Shown one piece after another: positions 58,500 through 64,000 of a DNA stretch of 64,000 bases. Both the position numbers and the translations under genes were made by a program. A model generated the notes under the pieces. That model saw only the letters and a program-made list of their open reading frames with translations, made no database searches and was not told where the DNA came from. This DNA is from Paramecium sonneborni. Its lineage: Eukaryota; Ciliophora; Oligohymenophorea; Peniculida; Parameciidae. The first letter of the stretch is position 1, and every line of letters begins with the position of its first letter. The stretch lies in contig CAJJDN010000069.1 of NCBI GenBank assembly GCA_905182985.1, forward strand, positions 317,035 through 381,034, written 5' to 3'.

Positions 58500-58802
58500 T
58501 CAATTAGCTAGAAGTCGAATTATAGTTCTCTAATATGCTTATTCTTCTTCAGGGCATTAAAATAAGTTAGTATTTATGTTTCTCTTTTTACTAAATAATA
58601 GTTTTTCTATCTTAATCTGTTATTTTTTTGATATTGGTTTAGAATTGTTAACAGAAGATACTCTTAAACTATTTGATAATGGTGATTTAGTCATTTGAAA
58701 TTTTGATTGTTCCTCACATTATATTTATTATGCTTAATTAAGTTGAGCGGTTTGATTTGAAGAATCCTTAAGCTACTACCTTTTAGTTGCAGCACAACCC
58801 AT
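58500..58802 (-). CDS. Small protein with MGC myristoylation signal
   Basis: 100 codons from ATG 58802 (MGCAATKRQQLKDSSNQTAQ) to TGA 58500. Met-Gly-Cys at the start is a dual acylation signal like those of the kinase genes at 15797 and 26945, so a membrane-anchored peptide is likely. The rest is Gln/Ser/Lys-rich without a domain. A short intron could exist near the 3' end. The function is unknown. Confidence 0.5.
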
Positions 58803-59106
58803 AAAATTTTAATATTTATAAAAATAATTCAGAAATCTAAAGCGTTATCTAGATTAATAATCAGCAAAGACATAATATTTCATAGATAGTAATTAATTCT
58901 TGTTTAAAATTAATAATAATACAATAAAATATAAATTTGCTTCTCCCCCTTAAAATGACAATAAAAACATACATTAAGTAGAATAACAAAATAATTTTTA
59001 AGATTTTTTTAAACAATAATTCTAAAGAGAAGACTAGTTTTATATATATATATATTTTAGATTATTCTGTCTGAGAATAAAAACTTATAATATTTCTTCT
59101 AATCTA
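58803..59106. other. Intergenic with short AT microsatellite
   Basis: 304 bp. A TATATA run is at about 59040-59055. Nothing else recognised. Confidence 0.4.
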
Positions 59107-60732
59107 TCACTTTGTTACACTTTGTAGTATCCCAAAAAAGTTAGTGTCGTTTGGTTTTAAAGCCTAAAAATATAAGATAAAATACTACTTTCTAATTTTT
59201 TTTATTTTTCTTTTTCTTTTTATTTTTATTTGGAGATTTAGTTTCTTCAACCTATTCTTCTCCTTGATCATTATCACTATCTAAATGAATATCTTCATTT
59301 TTTTCTTCATTCTCATTTGAATTATAAATAGTTTAATTAATATTTTAAGAAACTTGAGCTGCCTCTTCAAAATGGTCATCATTAGTTATATTCAAATTAT
59401 TTGATGCTTCTTCATAATCTGACTTTTACTTCACTTCATAAATTACATATTAATCATTTTTTTATTTTGTATTTCCCTTATAAGATCTTTTTTAATTGTA
59501 GTGATTATTATTATTATTATTAGTATTATTATAATTTTGATAGTTTTAATTGTTTCTATAATCTTTATGCGATTCTTTTTCTTCATAAAAAACTTTATTT
59601 TTATCAGATGTTTATTTTTCTGTATATTCGTAATCTGCATTTGAATAATATTTTTAATTTTGATAAGGATCTTTTGCTGAATGTTATTCATTTCGATATT
59701 TATGAGATTTATAATTGGATTGTTTTTCTTCTTTGTATTCTCTGTAATCCTCATCATAATCATATTATTCATTATAATTATTGTTATACTTTCTAAATTT
59801 TTAATTTTATTATTTATTAAAGTCTTTCTTTTCATATATTTATTTGTTTTATCGATCGTTTATTTCTTATTCTTATTCTTAATCTTACACATCTTAAATG
59901 TTGTCTTTTTATTTATATATATAATTTTGATCATTTTGAACTTTGTCAATACTTTAAAAATCTTATTTGCTACCATTATCGGATTTATCATTACAATCTT
60001 ATTATGAATTACTCACTTTAGAACTCATTGCACTTCTTTAAAATAAAGGACCAGATGATGTTACTTTTTTATCTAAATATTTTTTTTTTGCATAATAATC
60101 AGATAATGGTTCATTAGGATATTAGGGATAGTAAATTGATAAGTTAGAATCAGCAATATGGATCTTAATTAATTAAAAAAATAATACTTTAAATTTATGA
60201 TCTTCTAATATCAACAATCCAATTTTGGGAGAAATTAATAAATCAATCTAGTTTATATCATTTCTTAGAAATGCCTTAATATTTTAATATTGTTTTTCAA
60301 AATATTCTTTAACAGCTTCTAAATTATCATTTTTATTTTAAGGCTTAACTTTTAAAAGTATTTCTTAATTTGTTGTTTCAAACAAAGCATCATATGTTTC
60401 ATCATATTGACCTATATAATTAGATTTTGATTACTTTTATTTTATCTATTATTATGTCTATTATTTCCTTTGTTCTAATTTGTATTATTTTGTCTATAAT
60501 TTTTTAAACCATTATTATCATTGTCTCTTTATTTATTATTTTTTTATCTATCACTTCTTGTCTTAGGTTAAAATTCTGATATAGATTTTGTTAAAGATAG
60601 TTAAGAAGGAATCTCGTTTTTGTCTAGAGTTTCTGAATTAGTTGTGAATTAACAATTTTCAATTTCATCGTCTTCTTCTTCAGCCAATTGAGCCCATGTT
60701 TTCTTACTAGAACTTAATTATTCGGTTGTCAT
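59107..60732 (-). CDS. Asn/Gln/Lys-rich protein of unknown function
   Basis: About 515 residues from ATG 60732 (MTTEQLSSSKKTWAQLAEEE) with introns of 23, 24 and 25 nt. Residues ~1-110 are acidic then Asn/Arg-rich. A compact region (~115-235: GQYDETYDALFETTNQEILL ... INQIDLLISPKIGLLILEDH) might be a folded domain I do not recognise. The C-terminal half is extremely Asn/Tyr/Lys-rich, with a run of Asn codons around 59505-59530, then an acidic block and a Lys-rich end. Such composition suggests an RNA-granule or RNA-binding protein, but that is inference. Confidence 0.65.
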
Positions 60733-60947
60733 ATTTGATTAAACTTATTTTATGTAAATTATAGAATAATTAATCTCAGTTAAATTAATGACATGAACAA
60801 TTCAAGATTAAAATCTCCATTACATTTTTTATTCCCTCTAAAATATCATTTATTTAGAAAATATTTATGTACATTTATAAGGTTGATGATAAATTTATAT
60901 ATAATATTTGAATAACATATAATTGACAAAATCAGATTTGATCTTCG

Positions 60948-61508
60948 TCAAAATTGATTGACATTTCTCTATAATTAAGGAATTATTTCTTCCTCATATC
61001 TAGAGTAATTCTTATTCCAACAATTCAGTAAAGTTGTAGATTGAGAAGTCAATTTACTTTATTAACTGATATATTGAATGTCGTCATTTAGGATATCTTC
61101 TGAAATGTTGTCCATAGTATAGGCTAACAAAATATCTTTTAATGTTAGTCCAACTTAAGGAGTTGTAATTTCAACAATAACTTTACTTCCTTTATTATAC
61201 CATTTTGGATAATCTATGATATAAATAAATATCTTACGTTCCATTTACTCTGATAAATCAGAAACAGAACTCATAAAAGCAAAACTTTCCTTGAAAGTTG
61301 GGAACCCAAATTCTCTCTTGATGACTGTCATTTATGGGTTGAATTGCCATTAATCAGACAGCTATTGAATTTCTTTGAGTTGATTTATGTGTTCTGAGTT
61401 CAATTTAGAGGTTGCTAACTTTGAAACATCTTTAAAGTCTTTGATAAAAACTTTTATTTAATCCATGATTAAATGATTTTATGTAAATGATGAAATATAT
61501 CTATACAT
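60948..61508 (-). CDS. Pterin-4a-carbinolamine dehydratase-like protein (paralogue 1)
   Basis: Start ATG 61508 (MYRYISSFTQNHLIM). After ~60 residues comes the PCD/DCoH fold: FGFPTFKESFAFMSSVSDLS, then, after a 24-nt intron (61214-61237), EHYPKWYNKGSKVIVEITTP and GLTLKDILLAYTMD. PCD enzymes (EC 4.2.1.96) need a His-His-Pro and a later Thr-His-Asp; here these read HYP and TPQ, so two of three active-site His are lost. It probably keeps the dimer/tetramer fold but not full catalysis, or is a DCoH-like binding partner. Ends with ~40 extra C-terminal residues. 220 bp separates it from the paralogue. Confidence 0.78.
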
Positions 61509-62658
61509 GTTTATATTAATTATTTTAATTATTAAAATTCAATCGATTTCTTGAGGTATTTAAACCTATAAAATGCGTGTTATTAAAATCTGATTAATTA
61601 TGATATGATTTAATATCAATATATTTTAACTGTTAAAATCTGATCAAAAATATGATAGAAAACTACTCTGTTTTAAAATTTACAAAAATAATAACGAAAG
61701 CTATATTGTAATATATATATATATGTTATCAAAGTTAAACTATATTCTTTTGGAAACCTTAGAACAACTCTTCGGTTTTAGTATAATTTGAATTCCAATT
61801 ATTCAACAATTGATTTGTAGATACCTTAAGAGTATCACAAACAGTTTCAACTGTTTAATTTTCTACATCATTTGCAATATTATCCATTGTATAAGCTAAT
61901 AAAATATCTTTGACTGATATTCCTCTACAATCCTAAGTTGTCATTTCGACAGTCACTTTATTTCCTTTTTATACCCATTTTGGGAAATCTAAATATGAAA
62001 TAAAGAATTACGTTGCATTTAATCTGCAACTTTGGAGACTGATCCCATGAAAACAAAAGTTTACTTGAAATTAGTAAATTTAAATTCTTTTATAAGTTTT
62101 GTAAAATCTTTGCTCTATTGCCATTATAATGAATGAATTTCCATGGCTTAGCTAATTTCTTCTGTATTTAATTTCGAAACAGAAATTTAAGGAACATCAG
62201 AGAAATCTCTTACGAAAATTTTAATGGAATTGATCAAGGCGGGTGTTCTGAAGCCAAGCTCATTTGAGACATATCTGTACATGATAATTAGATAATTTAA
62301 TTAATATTTTATTATGAAATTCCATCTAGCTTATCAAATTCTTAAAAGTACGAACCATTTTAATTCCAACGTAACAAATGTGAAGAATTAATTAATCGGT
62401 TATTTTTAAATATAATGAAATAAATCATAGTTATATAGAACATCAAATATTCAGGATGAAATTACAATAATTTATTCCATTAAGAATAAATGAGAAAGTG
62501 TAGTTTTAAGTGAATTTATCAAGAAATAATAGAGATTTTTTTTTAATCATTAAAAGTAAATTACAATTTATTGATTATATATCGAATAAAATATTTTGGT
62601 TTTATAATATCTATCAATTTTCATTTATATATAAACTTTTTGTTTATTTTTTTAGTAT
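61355..62658. repeat. Direct repeat copy A (1304 bp), left of second N
   Basis: Recurs at 62660-63963 with an offset of 1305; stretches compared are identical. It contains the 5' part of PCD-like gene 1 and all of gene 2. Contig-overlap artefact, as at 51915. Confidence 0.95.
61729..62282 (-). CDS. Pterin-4a-carbinolamine dehydratase-like protein (paralogue 2)
   Basis: Start ATG 62282 (MYRYVSNELGFRTPALINS). Layout as in paralogue 1: FKFTNFKQTFVFMGSVSKVA, then a 23-nt intron (61989-62011), then QHFPKWVQKGNKVTVEMTTQ and DCRGISVKDILLAYTMDN. The His-His-Pro reads HFP and the later His reads Gln. Without the intron a TGA would stop the frame at once, and the same position is split in paralogue 1, so the intron call is strong. 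Length ~175 residues. The shared MYRY start and intron place the pair as a tandem duplication. TGA 61729. Confidence 0.8.
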
Positions 62659-62659
62659 N
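62659..62659. other. Second single-N contig join
   Basis: One N between two identical 1304-bp copies. The pattern is exactly that at 51915. Confidence 0.95.
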
Positions 62660-62813
62660 CAGACAGCTATTGAATTTCTTTGAGTTGATTTATGTGTTCT
62701 GAGTTCAATTTAGAGGTTGCTAACTTTGAAACATCTTTAAAGTCTTTGATAAAAACTTTTATTTAATCCATGATTAAATGATTTTATGTAAATGATGAAA
62801 TATATCTATACAT
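62660..62813 (-). CDS. Truncated duplicate 5' end of PCD-like gene 1
   Basis: Copy of the first ~51 codons of the gene starting at 61508, cut by the N. Not a separate gene. Confidence 0.88.
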
Positions 62814-63033
62814 GTTTATATTAATTATTTTAATTATTAAAATTCAATCGATTTCTTGAGGTATTTAAACCTATAAAATGCGTGTTATTAAAATCTGATT
62901 AATTATGATATGATTTAATATCAATATATTTTAACTGTTAAAATCTGATCAAAAATATGATAGAAAACTACTCTGTTTTAAAATTTACAAAAATAATAAC
63001 GAAAGCTATATTGTAATATATATATATATGTTA

Positions 63034-63587
63034 TCAAAGTTAAACTATATTCTTTTGGAAACCTTAGAACAACTCTTCGGTTTTAGTATAATTTGAATTC
63101 CAATTATTCAACAATTGATTTGTAGATACCTTAAGAGTATCACAAACAGTTTCAACTGTTTAATTTTCTACATCATTTGCAATATTATCCATTGTATAAG
63201 CTAATAAAATATCTTTGACTGATATTCCTCTACAATCCTAAGTTGTCATTTCGACAGTCACTTTATTTCCTTTTTATACCCATTTTGGGAAATCTAAATA
63301 TGAAATAAAGAATTACGTTGCATTTAATCTGCAACTTTGGAGACTGATCCCATGAAAACAAAAGTTTACTTGAAATTAGTAAATTTAAATTCTTTTATAA
63401 GTTTTGTAAAATCTTTGCTCTATTGCCATTATAATGAATGAATTTCCATGGCTTAGCTAATTTCTTCTGTATTTAATTTCGAAACAGAAATTTAAGGAAC
63501 ATCAGAGAAATCTCTTACGAAAATTTTAATGGAATTGATCAAGGCGGGTGTTCTGAAGCCAAGCTCATTTGAGACATATCTGTACAT
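63034..63587 (-). CDS. Duplicate copy of PCD-like gene 2
   Basis: Base-for-base copy of 61729-62282, including its 23-nt intron. It should be counted once if the copies are contig overlap. Confidence 0.88.
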
Positions 63588-63964
63588 GATAATTAGATAA
63601 TTTAATTAATATTTTATTATGAAATTCCATCTAGCTTATCAAATTCTTAAAAGTACGAACCATTTTAATTCCAACGTAACAAATGTGAAGAATTAATTAA
63701 TCGGTTATTTTTAAATATAATGAAATAAATCATAGTTATATAGAACATCAAATATTCAGGATGAAATTACAATAATTTATTCCATTAAGAATAAATGAGA
63801 AAGTGTAGTTTTAAGTGAATTTATCAAGAAATAATAGAGATTTTTTTTTAATCATTAAAAGTAAATTACAATTTATTGATTATATATCGAATAAAATATT
63901 TTGGTTTTATAATATCTATCAATTTTCATTTATATATAAACTTTTTGTTTATTTTTTTAGTATC
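63588..63964. other. Intergenic, nothing recognised
   Basis: 377 bp of A+T-rich DNA, mostly the duplicate of 62283-62658. No gene seen. Confidence 0.4.
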
Positions 63965-64000
63965 ATGGTGATTAAAAAAAATAATAAGAAAATAAAAAGA
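63965..64000 (+). CDS. Possible start of a plus-strand gene, cut by window end
   Basis: ATG 63965 opens MVIKKNNKKIKR and runs off the window. Only twelve codons are visible, all Lys/Asn-rich, so this is a weak call. Confidence 0.2.
   Translation, partial: MVIKKNNKKIKR

Larger units (their letters stand above)
62660..63963. repeat. Direct repeat copy B (1304 bp), right of second N
   Basis: Second copy of 61355-62658; unique sequence resumes at 63964. Confidence 0.95.

Noticed and set aside
59035..59060. TA-rich run as a telomere or origin element
   Set aside because: No C4A2/C3A3-type ciliate telomere repeat is present; it is an ordinary AT microsatellite.
59443..60007. Ile/Met-rich minus-strand and Phe/Ile-rich plus-strand frames
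   Set aside because: Off-frame readings of the Asn/Lys-rich protein 59107-60732.

Overview
The window is somatic (macronuclear) DNA of a ciliate, almost certainly Paramecium, probably the P. aurelia group. Conserved proteins can only be read if TAA and TAG encode Gln and TGA is the sole stop. Introns are tiny (about 20-35 nt, GT[A/T]...AG). Base composition is about three-quarters A+T. Genes are packed head to tail or back to back with gaps of tens to a few hundred bases. I worked out every gene model by hand in this code, checking splice junctions against family motifs. Exon boundaries are therefore predictions. No rRNA, tRNA, CRISPR array or transposon was seen.

Layout. 0-5.4 kb (minus): an ankyrin/PH/AGC kinase, a prenyltransferase-alpha-repeat protein and an unknown protein. 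6.4-14.5 kb (plus): a multi-pass membrane protein, a calcyphosin-like EF-hand protein, a PTB-type RRM protein and an importin-beta-like karyopherin. 14.6-23.6 kb (minus): a myristoylatable AGC kinase, the kinetochore protein NUF2 and two tandem hybrid histidine kinases. 24-30.5 kb: a membrane RING-H2 ligase, a CDPK-like pseudokinase, a CFAP36/BART-like gene, a ZIP metal transporter and a La-motif protein with a DUF3223 tail. 30.9-35.7 kb: an ANTH (AP180-like) protein, an unknown protein, a CID protein and a Cdc20/Cdh1 APC/C activator. 35.8-46.4 kb: a kinesin-3 ending in a CaaX box, a MORN-repeat protein, an unknown protein and an ankyrin-anoctamin fusion. 46.9-58.3 kb: a cyclic-nucleotide-binding protein, an unknown protein, an AMPK/SNF1-like kinase, a retinoblastoma-like pocket protein, an importin-alpha-like protein and an EngB GTPase. 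58.5-62.3 kb (minus): a small MGC protein, an Asn-rich protein and two paralogous pterin-carbinolamine-dehydratase-like proteins.

Two single N bases (51915 and 62659) each separate two identical direct copies (1136 bp and 1304 bp). These look like unmerged overlapping contig ends, so the genes after each N are shifted or partly duplicated. The first artefact splits one divergent kinase/RB gene pair. The second duplicates one PCD-like gene.

The strongest unusual signals are the loss of catalytic residues in the CDPK-like protein, probable one-base homopolymer losses at 25.9-27.7 kb, the La-DUF3223 architecture, the prenylatable kinesin, the ankyrin-anoctamin fusion, a TA-flanked gap inside the SNF1-like kinase, and the PCD-like pair lacking most active-site histidines. 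I found no convincing wholly new multigene system.
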